Source of the DNA: Alsobacter ponti
GTDB lineage: Bacteria > Pseudomonadota > Alphaproteobacteria > Rhizobiales > Beijerinckiaceae
DNA: 64,000 nucleotides
Direction of reading: 5' to 3'
NCBI RefSeq assembly: GCF_024294805.1
Contig: NZ_JANCLU010000003.1
Coordinates: 235,222-299,221 of the forward strand
Shown here: positions 51,349-59,781 of the stretch, in pieces
How positions within the stretch are numbered: position 1 is the stretch's first letter
How the letters are laid out: each line of letters starts with the position of its first letter
Made by a program: the position numbers and the translations under genes
Notes under the pieces: generated by a model
The model's database searches: none
Told to the model about the DNA's origin: nothing
The model's input: the letters and a program-made list of their open reading frames with translations, nothing else

Positions 51349-53181
51349 ATGCCGCAGTACCGCTCCCGCACCACCACGCACGGCCGCAACATGGCCGGGG
51401 CGCGTGGCCTCTGGCGCGCCACCGGCATGAAGGACAGCGACTTCGGCAAGCCGATCATCGCCATCGCCAACTCCTTCACCCAGTTCGTGCCCGGCCACGT
51501 CCACCTCAAGGACCTCGGCCAGCTCGTCGCCCGCGAGGTCGAGAAGGCCGGCGGCGTCGCCAAGGAATTCAACACCATCGCGGTCGACGACGGCATCGCG
51601 ATGGGCCATGACGGCATGCTCTACAGCCTGCCCTCGCGCGAGATCATCGCCGACAGCGTCGAGTACATGGTCAACGCGCACTGCGCCGACGCCATCGTCT
51701 GCATCTCCAACTGCGACAAGATCACCCCCGGCATGCTGATGGCCGCCATGCGCCTCAACATCCCGGTCGTCTTCGTCTCGGGCGGGCCGATGGAGGCCGG
51801 CAAGTACGTCGCCGAGTCCGTGACCAAGAAGGTCGACCTGATCGACGCCATGGTGGCCGCCGCCGACGACAAGGTGTCGGACGAGGAGGTCAAGGTCATC
51901 GAGCGGTCCGCCTGCCCGACCTGCGGGTCGTGCTCGGGCATGTTCACCGCCAACTCGATGAACTGCCTCACCGAGGCGCTGGGCCTCGCGCTGCCGGGCA
52001 ACGGCTCAACGCTGGCCACCCACGCCGACCGCGAGCGCCTGTTCGTCGAGGCCGGCCACCTCATCGTCGACCTGGCGCGCCGCTACTACGAGCAGAACGA
52101 CCCGAGCGTGCTGCCGCGCAACGTCGCCAATGTGCGGGCGTTCGAGAACGCCATGACGCTCGACATCTCGATGGGCGGCTCCACCAACACGGTGCTGCAT
52201 TTGCTGGCCGCCGCCTACGAGGGCGAGGTCGACTTCGGCATGGCCGACATCGACCGCCTGTCGCGCCGCGTGCCGGTGCTGTGCAAGGTCGCTCCGTCGG
52301 TGGCCAACGTCCACATGGAGGACGTCCACCGCGCCGGCGGCATCATGGCCATCCTCGGCCAGCTCGAGCGCGCCGGCCTGATCCACGGCGACCTGCCGAC
52401 GGTCCACAGCGCGACCATGCTCGACGCCATCAACCGCTGGGACATCAGCCGCACCAACAGCGAGACGGTGCAGACCTTCTACCGCGCCGCCCCCGGCGGC
52501 GTGCCGTCGCAGACCGCGTTCAGCCAGAACCGCCGGTACGACGAGCTGGACCTCGATCGCTCCAATGGCGTGATCCGCGACCTCGAGCACGCCTACTCGC
52601 GGGACGGCGGCCTCGCCGTGCTCACCGGCAACATCGCGCTCGACGGCTGCATCGTGAAGACGGCCGGCGTCGACGCCTCCATCCTCGTGTTCTCCGGCCC
52701 GGCCCGCGTGTTCGAGAGCCAGGACGCGGCGGTCGACGGCATCCTCAACGGCAAGGTGAAGGCCGGCGAGGTGGTGGTGATCCGCTACGAAGGCCCGCGC
52801 GGCGGCCCCGGCATGCAGGAAATGCTGTACCCGACGAGCTATCTGAAGTCGAAGGGCCTCGGCAAGGCGTGCGCGCTGGTCACGGACGGCCGCTTCTCGG
52901 GCGGCACGTCGGGCCTGTCCATCGGCCATTGCTCGCCCGAGGCCGCCGAGGGCGGCACGATCGGCCTGGTGCGCGACGGCGACCGCATCGAGATCGACAT
53001 CCCCGGCCGGCGCATCGAGCTGATGGTCTCGGAGGAGGAGCTGGCCAGCCGCCGCGCGGCGCAGGACAAGGCGGGCTGGAAGCCGGCCGAGCCCCGCAAG
53101 CGCAAGATCACCACGGCGCTGCGCGCCTACGCCGCGCTGACCACCAGCGCCGCGCGCGGCGCAGTGCGCGAGGTCAAGTAA
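51349..53181 (+). CDS. ilvD: Dihydroxy-acid dehydratase IlvD
   Basis: The 610-residue enzyme of valine/isoleucine synthesis converts dihydroxyacids to 2-ketoacids in the cytosol. Fe-S candidate cysteines lie in [10 protein letters not shown] (~122) and [11 protein letters not shown] (~189, 192, 195). The segment [18 protein letters not shown] is that of the E. coli-type (oxygen-sensitive) subgroup. The C-terminal [14 protein letters not shown] is present. The ATG at 51349 follows GGAGGAG. A GC hairpin follows the stop. No other ilv gene is in the window. Confidence 0.95.
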   Translation: MPQYRSRTTTHGRNMAGARGLWRATGMKDSDFGKPIIAIANSFTQFVPGHVHLKDLGQLVAREVEKAGGVAKEFNTIAVDDGIAMGHDGMLYSLPSREIIADSVEYMVNAHCADAIVCISNCDKITPGMLMAAMRLNIPVVFVSGGPMEAGKYVAESVTKKVDLIDAMVAAADDKVSDEEVKVIERSACPTCGSCSGMFTANSMNCLTEALGLALPGNGSTLATHADRERLFVEAGHLIVDLARRYYEQNDPSVLPRNVANVRAFENAMTLDISMGGSTNTVLHLLAAAYEGEVDFGMADIDRLSRRVPVLCKVAPSVANVHMEDVHRAGGIMAILGQLERAGLIHGDLPTVHSATMLDAINRWDISRTNSETVQTFYRAAPGGVPSQTAFSQNRRYDELDLDRSNGVIRDLEHAYSRDGGLAVLTGNIALDGCIVKTAGVDASILVFSGPARVFESQDAAVDGILNGKVKAGEVVVIRYEGPRGGPGMQEMLYPTSYLKSKGLGKACALVTDGRFSGGTSGLSIGHCSPEAAEGGTIGLVRDGDRIEIDIPGRRIELMVSEEELASRRAAQDKAGWKPAEPRKRKITTALRAYAALTTSAARGAVREVK

Positions 53182-53189
53182 GGCCGGCG

Positions 53190-53214
53190 CGGACGCGGCC
53201 TCCCGCCGCGTCCG
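53190..53214 (+). terminator. GC hairpin downstream of ilvD
   Basis: A perfect 10-bp stem (53190-53199 with 53205-53214, loop 5) begins 8 bases after the ilvD stop. No T-run follows. Confidence 0.45.
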
Positions 53215-53296
53215 GCGGCAAGGCCCCGCTCGCGCCGACGGAACCACGCCCGCCCCCGCTCGTTCCTCCCCGTCTCAAACGGATGGAGGACGCGCC

Positions 53297-53845
53297 ATGG
53301 CGCAAAGCGGATTCCCCTCGATGACCGCGCTTCTCGGGCTTCTCGCGGTCGCCGGCTACCAGAACCGGGACAAGATCGCCGAGATGCTGCGCGGCGGCCA
53401 GTCCGCCCCCGACGGCCTGTCCTCCACCAGCGCGGGCGGCGCGTCCTCCGGCGCGGGCGGCGGCCTGCTGGGCGGGCTTCTCGGCGGATTGGGCGGACTC
53501 GGTGGCGGACTTGGCGGCGGCGCCGGCGCCGGCGGCCTGCTCTCGGGCGGCCTGTCGGAACTGGTCGAGCGCTTCCGCCAGAACGGCCACGGCGAAGCCG
53601 CCGACAGCTGGGTGTCGCCCGGTCCCAACCGCGAGCTGCCGCCGAACCAGCTCGAGCAGGCGATCGGCCCGGACGTGCTCGACCATCTGGAACAGCAGAC
53701 CGGGTTGTCGCGCGACGAGATCCTCTCCCGCCTGCAGCGCGAGCTGCCCAAGGCGGTGGACGACCTGACGCCCCAGGGCCGCCTGCCGAGCCCGCAGGAT
53801 TTCGACCAGTCCGGCAATAATCCGCTGCGCGGCGCGCGGGCCTGA
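53297..53845 (+). CDS. YidB/DUF937 family protein
   Basis: The 182-residue protein has an N-terminal helix, a Gly-rich low-complexity region (~45-88, repeated [11 protein letters not shown]) and the YidB/DUF937 C-terminal part. That part contains [23 protein letters not shown] and [34 protein letters not shown]. Function is unknown. It stands alone, converging with the hydrolase gene. Confidence 0.85.
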   Translation: MAQSGFPSMTALLGLLAVAGYQNRDKIAEMLRGGQSAPDGLSSTSAGGASSGAGGGLLGGLLGGLGGLGGGLGGGAGAGGLLSGGLSELVERFRQNGHGEAADSWVSPGPNRELPPNQLEQAIGPDVLDHLEQQTGLSRDEILSRLQRELPKAVDDLTPQGRLPSPQDFDQSGNNPLRGARA

Positions 53846-53900
53846 GCCTGCGCTTGCGAACCGCGTCGGGGCCTGCCCTCGGCGCGGGGACGCGTCGTCC

Positions 53901-54767
53901 CTAGCCCGCCAGCCCCATCTGCCGCAGCACGGCGGAGTGCAGCGGCGCGCCCGGCTGGGCGAAGGCGTCGGTGAGGATGTCGATATGGTTGGCGCGCGCC
54001 ACGACGTGCAGCTCGGCCGCGTGGCCAGCGGCGCGCCAGGCGTCCGTGAACTCCAGCGACTGGTCGATGAACTCCTGCGTCTCGCCGCCGCCCACCGCGA
54101 CGACGAGCGGGCCGGCGCGCTCCGGCACGCGGCGCAGCGGGCTCCAGCGCTCCGCCTCCTCTTGCGTGAAGCCCAAGGTCTCCTGCTGGAAGGAGCGGCG
54201 CAGCGGCTCCAGCTCGAACACGCCCGACAGCGCCACGCCGCCGCGCACCGCGCCGGCGGGGATGCCGTGCTCCTCCTGCCAGCCGCGGTCGAGCGCGACG
54301 GCGGTGAGGTGGCCGCCCGCCGAATGGCCGGCGACGTGCAGGCGCGCCGGGTCGCCGCCGTGCTCGCCGGCGTGGCGCGCCAGCCAGGCCAGAGCCTGCC
54401 CGACATGGTCGACGATGCCGTCCATCCGCACCGAGGGGATCAGCGGGTAGTCGATGACGGCAACCAGCGCGCCGAGCGGCGCGAAGCCGCCGACGAAGCT
54501 GAAGGTGGCGGCGTCGAGCGCCTTCCAGAAGCCGCCGTGGATGAACATCAGCACCGGCGCGGGCCGGGCCGCCTCGGGCGGCAGGAACAGGTCCAGCGTC
54601 GCGTCCGGCCCCGCCCCGTAGGGGATCTTCAGCCGGTGCGGCAGGGTGGCGCGCGCCCGCGCCGACAGGTCCAGCCGCCGCTGCATGACGGCGGTGAGGT
54701 CGGCGATGGTGTCGAGGGTGAACTGCGCGTCGAGCGCGGTCTTGTCGGGGTAGTGTCGCCAGAGCAT
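53901..54767 (-). CDS. Alpha/beta hydrolase, kynurenine-formamidase-like
   Basis: The 288-residue hydrolase has the oxyanion motif FIHGGFW (~75-81), nucleophile elbow GHSAGGH (Ser ~148), a possible acid around GGGETQEF and a C-terminal His in ARANHIDIL. The combination HGGxW with GHSAGG resembles bacterial arylformamidase and BD-FAE-type esterases. It is read leftward, 52 bases after the acyl-CoA ligase gene, and may belong to that operon. Confidence 0.82.
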   Translation of the reverse strand: MLWRHYPDKTALDAQFTLDTIADLTAVMQRRLDLSARARATLPHRLKIPYGAGPDATLDLFLPPEAARPAPVLMFIHGGFWKALDAATFSFVGGFAPLGALVAVIDYPLIPSVRMDGIVDHVGQALAWLARHAGEHGGDPARLHVAGHSAGGHLTAVALDRGWQEEHGIPAGAVRGGVALSGVFELEPLRRSFQQETLGFTQEEAERWSPLRRVPERAGPLVVAVGGGETQEFIDQSLEFTDAWRAAGHAAELHVVARANHIDILTDAFAQPGAPLHSAVLRQMGLAG

Positions 54768-54819
54768 AAGGCGAGCTTGGCAGGAGACGGCCGCGAAGGC
54801 CAGCCCCCGCCGCGTCGTC

Positions 54820-56472
54820 TCAGCTCTTGACGCCCATCTCGGCGAGATGGCCGCGCGCCTCCAGCTCGTCGCGCACCATGCGCTTGGGCACCTTGCCGTA
54901 GCCCGATTTCGGCAGCGCCTCCCAGAAGAAGAAGCGCTTGGGCAGCTTGTAGCGCGTCATCTTCGGGCCGAGGAACGCCAGCATCTCCTCCTCGGTGACG
55001 ACGACGCCCTCGCGCGCCACGCAGACGGCGACGCCGACCTCCCCCCACAGCGGGTCCGGCACGCCGAGCACCGCCGCCTCGGCGATGCCGGGGTGGGTGA
55101 GGATCTTCTCCTCCACCTCGCGCGGGTAGATGTTCGAGCCGCCGGAAATGAACATGTCCGAGGCGCGGCCGGTGATGTAGACGAAACCCTCCTCGTCGAT
55201 GTGGCCGAGGTCGCCGGTGCGGAACCAGCCGTCCCGGAAGGCCTTGGCGTTGGCCTCCGGGTTGTCGTAGTAGCCGGCGAACACGGCGGGGCCGATGACG
55301 CAGATCTCGCCGGTCTGGAAGGGGGCCAGCTCGCGGCCCTCGTCGTCCTGGATCGACACCTGCATGCCCGTGCGCTCGAAGCCGCACGTGCCGATGCGCG
55401 CGGCCGGGCCGTCCTCCGGATCGTGCAGGGCCGGCGGCAGCACGGTGATGTTGCCGGTGACCTCGCCGAGCCCGAAATACTGCACGATGACCTTGCCGAG
55501 CTTGCGCAGCGCCGTCTTCTGGTCCTCGCGGTACATCGGCGCGCCGGCATAGATGACGTAGCGCAGCGAGGAATGGTCGTAGCGGTCGGCCGCCGGATGC
55601 TCGGCCAGCATCTTCAGGATGGTCGGCACCGTGAACATGTTGGTGACGCGGTGGCGCTCGATCAGCCGGTAGGCCTCCTCGATGTCGAAGCGGTCGGTCG
55701 GCAGCAGGATAGTGACCGCCCCGCGCGCCACCTGGTTGAGCTGGTGGACGCCCGCGCCGTGGCTGAGCGGGGCGACGACGAGCGAGGCGTCCTGCTCCGT
55801 CGTGCCGGGCAACAGGTCGCACAAATGGTTGGTGACGACGAAGGCCATCTGGCCATGCGTCAGCACGGCGGCCTTGGAGCGGCCCGTCGTGCCCGAGGTG
55901 AAGAAGAACCAGCACGGGTCGTCGTGCTCGACCGGGCAGAGCGGCACGCTGTCGCCCCGGTGCGCGGCGATGGCCTCGCCGACCGACGTCTCGCCGAAGC
56001 CGCCCTCGTCGAAGCGCCAGGTGAACTCCACCGCGGGGGCGCGCTCGGCGATGATGGCGGCGTGGTCCGGGAACGCGCCGTGGCAGAGGAAGGCCCGCGC
56101 GCCCGAGGAGGTCGCGAGATAGACGATCTCCTCCGGCATCAGCCGGAAATTGGTCGGCACCCACACCGCGCCGAGCCTGAACGCCGCGAACAGCGACCAG
56201 AACATCTCGGCGCAGTTCTTCGAGTGGACGAGGATGCGGTCGCCCTTGCCGATGCCGCGCGCGGCGAGCGCGGCGGCGAGCGCGTTGACCTCGCCATCGA
56301 TCTCCCGCCATGTCCACGTGCGCTCGCCCCAGATGAAGCCGGGGCGGTCGGGGAAGCGGCGCGCGTTCTGCGTCAGCATGTGCGCCAGGTTCATCACCCG
56401 GCGCGACACCGGCGCGAGCCCGCCGCGCGGGGCGGAGGAGGCAGCCGGGCCGCTCACATTTGCCGGGCTCAC
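54820..56472 (-). CDS. Acyl-CoA synthetase (AMP-forming)
   Basis: The 550-residue ANL-family ligase has P-loop FTSGTTGRSKAAVLTH and YFGLGEVTGN in the place of the YGxTE motif. It also carries TGDLGHIDEEGFVYITGRASDMFISGG and the catalytic Lys region KSGYGKVPKRM. It activates a carboxylic acid to its CoA thioester. The GTG at 56472 overlaps the thiolase stop (GTGA); an ATG at 56394 would drop 26 poorly conserved residues. It probably feeds the thiolase-like enzyme from substrate taken up by the TRAP system. Confidence 0.87.
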   Translation of the reverse strand: MSPANVSGPAASSAPRGGLAPVSRRVMNLAHMLTQNARRFPDRPGFIWGERTWTWREIDGEVNALAAALAARGIGKGDRILVHSKNCAEMFWSLFAAFRLGAVWVPTNFRLMPEEIVYLATSSGARAFLCHGAFPDHAAIIAERAPAVEFTWRFDEGGFGETSVGEAIAAHRGDSVPLCPVEHDDPCWFFFTSGTTGRSKAAVLTHGQMAFVVTNHLCDLLPGTTEQDASLVVAPLSHGAGVHQLNQVARGAVTILLPTDRFDIEEAYRLIERHRVTNMFTVPTILKMLAEHPAADRYDHSSLRYVIYAGAPMYREDQKTALRKLGKVIVQYFGLGEVTGNITVLPPALHDPEDGPAARIGTCGFERTGMQVSIQDDEGRELAPFQTGEICVIGPAVFAGYYDNPEANAKAFRDGWFRTGDLGHIDEEGFVYITGRASDMFISGGSNIYPREVEEKILTHPGIAEAAVLGVPDPLWGEVGVAVCVAREGVVVTEEEMLAFLGPKMTRYKLPKRFFFWEALPKSGYGKVPKRMVRDELEARGHLAEMGVKS

Positions 56473-57638
56473 TTGGCGCGCTCCAGGATCGAGACGTAGT
56501 TGGCGACGGCCGCGCCGCCCATGTTGAACACGCCGGCGAGCCGCGCGCCCTCGCGCTGCATCTCGCCCGCCTCGCCCATCAGCTGCATGGCGGCCATCAC
56601 GTGCTGCGACACGCCGGTCGCGCCGATGGGGTGGCCGCGCGACTTCAGCCCGCCCGACAAATTGACCGGCAGCTTGCCGTCGCGCGTGGTGACGCCCTCG
56701 CGGATCGCCTTCCAGCCCTCGCCCGGCGCGGCGAGCCCCATCGCCTCGTACTCGATCATCTCGGCCACGGTGAAGCAGTCGTGCGTCTCGACGAGGTCGA
56801 GGTCGTCGACGGTGACGCCGGCGTCCTCGTAGGCCCGGGCCCAGGCCAGGCGCGCGCCCTCGAAGGCGATCGGGTCGCGGCGCGACAGCGGCAGGAAGTC
56901 GTTGACCTGCCGGCGGGCGCGGAAGGCGATGGAACGCGACAGCGCCGCCGCCGTCTCCTCGTCGGCCACCACCAGCGCCGCCGCGCCGTCCGAGACGAGC
57001 GAGCAGTCGGTGCGGCGCAGCGGTCCCGCCACGTAGGGGTTCTTCTCCGACACGGTGTCGCAGAACTCGACGCCGAAATCCTTGCGCATGTGGGCGAGCG
57101 GGTTTCGCGCGCCGTTGGCGTGGTTCTTGGCGGCGATCATCGCCAGCTCGCGGCCGCGGTCGCCGTGGCGCTGGAAGTAGTTCTGCGCGATCTTGCCGAA
57201 GATGCCGGCGAAGCCCGCGTCGACCGCCGCCTCCTCCTTGCGGTAGCAGGCGGTGAGCAGGATGTCGCCGACCTCGGCGGTGGGCGTCGCCGTCATCTTT
57301 TCCGCGCCGACCACGAGGGCGATGCGGCCGCGCCCGCTCTCCACGAAGTCGAGCGCGGCGTGCAGCGCCGCCGAGCCGGTGGCGCAGGCGTTCTCCAGGT
57401 GGGTGGAGGGCGTGTGGGCCAGCTCCGGCACGGACAGCGCCACCAGCGAGGCCTCGAAGCCCTGCCGCGCGAAGCCGTTGTTGTAGACGCCGACCGTCAC
57501 CGCGTCGACGTCGCGCGGGGCGACGCCGGCATGGTCCAGCGCGGCGGAGGCGACGCGCCCGATCAGGCTCTCGACGTCGGGGTCCTCCAGCTTGCCGAAC
57601 GGCGTATGGGCCCAGCCCACGATGGATGCGCGGCTCAT
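56469..57638 (-). CDS. Thiolase family protein (SCPx/acetyl-CoA acetyltransferase-like)
   Basis: The 389-residue protein has the nucleophile Cys in LENACATGSAAL (~residue 87), HDCFTVAEM near 290 and GGLKSRGHPIGATG near 338, as in the SCPx/lipid-transfer-type thiolases. It cleaves or forms a beta-ketoacyl-CoA. AAGGAGA precedes the ATG. The start overlaps the iclR stop, and the stop overlaps the ligase start, so all three are coupled. Confidence 0.87.
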   Translation of the reverse strand: MSRASIVGWAHTPFGKLEDPDVESLIGRVASAALDHAGVAPRDVDAVTVGVYNNGFARQGFEASLVALSVPELAHTPSTHLENACATGSAALHAALDFVESGRGRIALVVGAEKMTATPTAEVGDILLTACYRKEEAAVDAGFAGIFGKIAQNYFQRHGDRGRELAMIAAKNHANGARNPLAHMRKDFGVEFCDTVSEKNPYVAGPLRRTDCSLVSDGAAALVVADEETAAALSRSIAFRARRQVNDFLPLSRRDPIAFEGARLAWARAYEDAGVTVDDLDLVETHDCFTVAEMIEYEAMGLAAPGEGWKAIREGVTTRDGKLPVNLSGGLKSRGHPIGATGVSQHVMAAMQLMGEAGEMQREGARLAGVFNMGGAAVANYVSILERAK

Positions 57639-58543
57639 GCGATGGTCTCCTTGCGGCTGCCCGTCTCGGGCGTGTCGATCGTTCGTGACTCGGCGGGGCG
57701 AGGTTCGGGCGCGGCGATGTCGCGCAGCCGCTCCTCGAGCCGGCGGACCTCGGCGGCGAGCCAGGCCGCGAGCTGCGTCTCCCGGTCCGGCTGCATGCGG
57801 CTTTCGATGGCGGCCAGCGACAGGCACGCCTCCGGCCTGCCCTGGCGGTCGCGCACGGCCATGCCCATGCCCCACGACCCCGGGAACAGCAGGCCCCGGT
57901 TGAGACTGTAGCCCCGCTCGCGCGTCTCGGCCACGAGACGGCGGATCACGGCGTCGGTCAGCATGGTGTAGCGTTCGCCACGCAGCTCGGCGGTGGCGGC
58001 GATGGCGGCCTCGACCTCGTCGTCGGGCAGCGCGGCGAGCAAAGCAAGCCCGCCCGCCCCGGCTCCCAGTGGATGCCGGTCGCCCGCCGCCAGCACGTGC
58101 GAGCGGATGGGGTAGTCGCCGTCCTCGCGCTGCAGGCACACCACCGACCAGCCGCTGCGGACCTGGAAGAAGGCCGCGTCGCCGGTCAGCCGCGCCAGCC
58201 GGGCGACGCCGTCGCGCGCCAGGCGCTGCGCGCCGTAGCGCTCCGCCGCCATGGTGCCGATCACGAACGCCTCGGGGCCGAGGAAATAGCGCCGGCTCAC
58301 CGGGTCCTGCACCGCCAGCCCGGGCTCGATCAGCGCCAGCAGGATGCGCCGGCAGGTCGGCTTGGAGAGGCCGGAGCCGACCACGAGGTCGGAGAGCGAG
58401 ACGCCGTCGCGCGGATGCGCGGCGAGCAGGCGCAGCAGCGCCACGGCGCGCCCGATCGACTGCGCGCCGCCCGCCGAGCGTTCGTCCTCCAAGGGTGCGG
58501 ACGAGGGTGCGGACGTCCTGCTTTCCACAATATGGACCTTCAT
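57635..58543 (-). CDS. IclR family transcriptional regulator
   Basis: The 302-residue regulator has an N-terminal winged HTH (~28-90, LSDLVVGSGLSKPTCRRILLALIEPG) and the IclR effector domain (~100-270) with RSHVLAAGDRHPLGAGAGGLALLAALP. It is encoded first in the leftward operon and divergent from the TRAP genes. It is likely the local regulator of both, responding to the transported acid or its CoA derivative. The start ATG at 58543 has only a weak RBS. Confidence 0.88.
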   Translation of the reverse strand: MKVHIVESRTSAPSSAPLEDERSAGGAQSIGRAVALLRLLAAHPRDGVSLSDLVVGSGLSKPTCRRILLALIEPGLAVQDPVSRRYFLGPEAFVIGTMAAERYGAQRLARDGVARLARLTGDAAFFQVRSGWSVVCLQREDGDYPIRSHVLAAGDRHPLGAGAGGLALLAALPDDEVEAAIAATAELRGERYTMLTDAVIRRLVAETRERGYSLNRGLLFPGSWGMGMAVRDRQGRPEACLSLAAIESRMQPDRETQLAAWLAAEVRRLEERLRDIAAPEPRPAESRTIDTPETGSRKETIA

Positions 58544-58555
58544 TTCCGCGTTTCT

Positions 58556-58592
58556 CGTTGACAGGTGTGGGAGTTTTCGCCATTCGTCAACG
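58556..58592. promoter_or_regulatory. Inverted repeat between iclR and TRAP genes, candidate IclR operator
   Basis: CGTTGAC (58556-58562) and GTCAACG (58586-58592) form a perfect 7-base inverted repeat with centres 30 bases apart. It starts 13 bases from the iclR start codon. The first arm overlaps a TTGACA hexamer (58558-58563), so binding could affect a rightward promoter. Confidence 0.4.
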
Positions 58593-58750
58593 GGAATTTC
58601 GTTTCGCGTGCGACTAGTTCCACATGCTGGACCTTGCGCGCGCAGCGGCGTGGGCGTTCGATTGTTGCTTTTGACGATCGAGCGCAGGAAGGTCGGCCAG
58701 GCCGATCCGGCGCGCCGGGAGGCACCTGAAGGACAGGGAAGGAAACGCAT

Positions 58751-59764
58751 ATGTCCATTCTGAGTCGGCGCGGTTTCACGCTCGGCGCCACGGCGCTCGG
58801 CGTCTCGACGTTCAACATCGCCCGCGCCCGCGCGGCCGAGTTCACCTACAAGTTCGCCAACAACCTGCCCGTCAGCCACCCGCTGAACATCCGGGCGCAG
58901 GAGGCGGCGGCCAAGATCAAGGACGAGACGAAGGGCCGCTTCGAGCTGCAGATCTTCCCGTCCAGCCAGCTCGGCTCCGACACCGATACGCTCGGCCAGA
59001 TCCGCAACGGCGCGGTCGACTTCTTCACCCTCTCCGGCCTGATCCTGTCGACGCTGGTGCCCAGCGCCGCCATCAGCGGCATCGGCTTCGCGTTCGACAG
59101 CTACGACACGGTGTGGAAGGCGATGGACGGCAAGCTCGGCCAGTTCGTCCGGGCCGAGATCGCCAAGAGCCGCCAGATCCTCGCCCTCGACACGGTGTGG
59201 GACAACGGCTTCCGCCAGACGACGACCAGCACCAAGCCCATCGTCACGCCGGCCGACTTCGACGGCATGAAGCTGCGCGTGCCGCCGGCCCCGCTGTGGA
59301 CCTCGATGTTCAAGGCGTTCGGCTCCGCCCCCACCACCATCAACTTCAACGAGACCTACTCCGCGCTGCAGACCAAGGTGGTCGACGGCCAGGAGAACCC
59401 GCTCGCCATCATCGAGACGGCCAAGCTCTACGAAGTGCAGTCGTTCTGCTCGATGACCAACCACATGTGGGACGGCTTCTGGTTCCTCGCCAACCGCCGC
59501 AACTGGGAGGCGCTGCCGGAGGACATCCGCGCCAGCATCACCAAGCACATCAACGCGGCCGGCCTCGCCGAGCGCGACGACGTCGCCAAGCTCAGCGCCT
59601 CGCTGCGCGAGCAGCTCACCGCGCGCGGCATGAAGTTCAACGACGTCAACGCCAACCTCTTCCGCGACAAGCTGCGCTCCGCCGGCTTCTACGCCGAGTG
59701 GAAGGGCAAGTTCGGCGACGAAGCCTGGTCGACGCTCGAGGCGTCGGTCGGCAAGCTGAGCTGA
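58751..59764 (+). CDS. TRAP transporter substrate-binding protein (DctP family)
   Basis: The 337-residue periplasmic receptor starts SILSRRGFTLGATALG, a likely twin-arginine signal, with cleavage near ARAAEF. The DctP fold includes FKANNLP-like FANNLPVSHP, IFPSSQLGSDTDTLGQIRNGAVDF, LRVPPAPLWTSMFKAFGSAP and VDGQENPLAII. The Arg in MKLRVPP (~residue 177) corresponds to the family's carboxylate-binding Arg. It captures an organic acid for the fused DctQM encoded 17 bases on. Confidence 0.9.
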   Translation: MSILSRRGFTLGATALGVSTFNIARARAAEFTYKFANNLPVSHPLNIRAQEAAAKIKDETKGRFELQIFPSSQLGSDTDTLGQIRNGAVDFFTLSGLILSTLVPSAAISGIGFAFDSYDTVWKAMDGKLGQFVRAEIAKSRQILALDTVWDNGFRQTTTSTKPIVTPADFDGMKLRVPPAPLWTSMFKAFGSAPTTINFNETYSALQTKVVDGQENPLAIIETAKLYEVQSFCSMTNHMWDGFWFLANRRNWEALPEDIRASITKHINAAGLAERDDVAKLSASLREQLTARGMKFNDVNANLFRDKLRSAGFYAEWKGKFGDEAWSTLEASVGKLS

Positions 59765-59781
59765 CGCGGGGACGGCCGGAC

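Noticed and set aside
53451-53560. Possible tandem repeat/minisatellite in the DUF937 gene
   Set aside because: It is simply the Gly/Leu-rich low-complexity coding stretch of a YidB-type protein.
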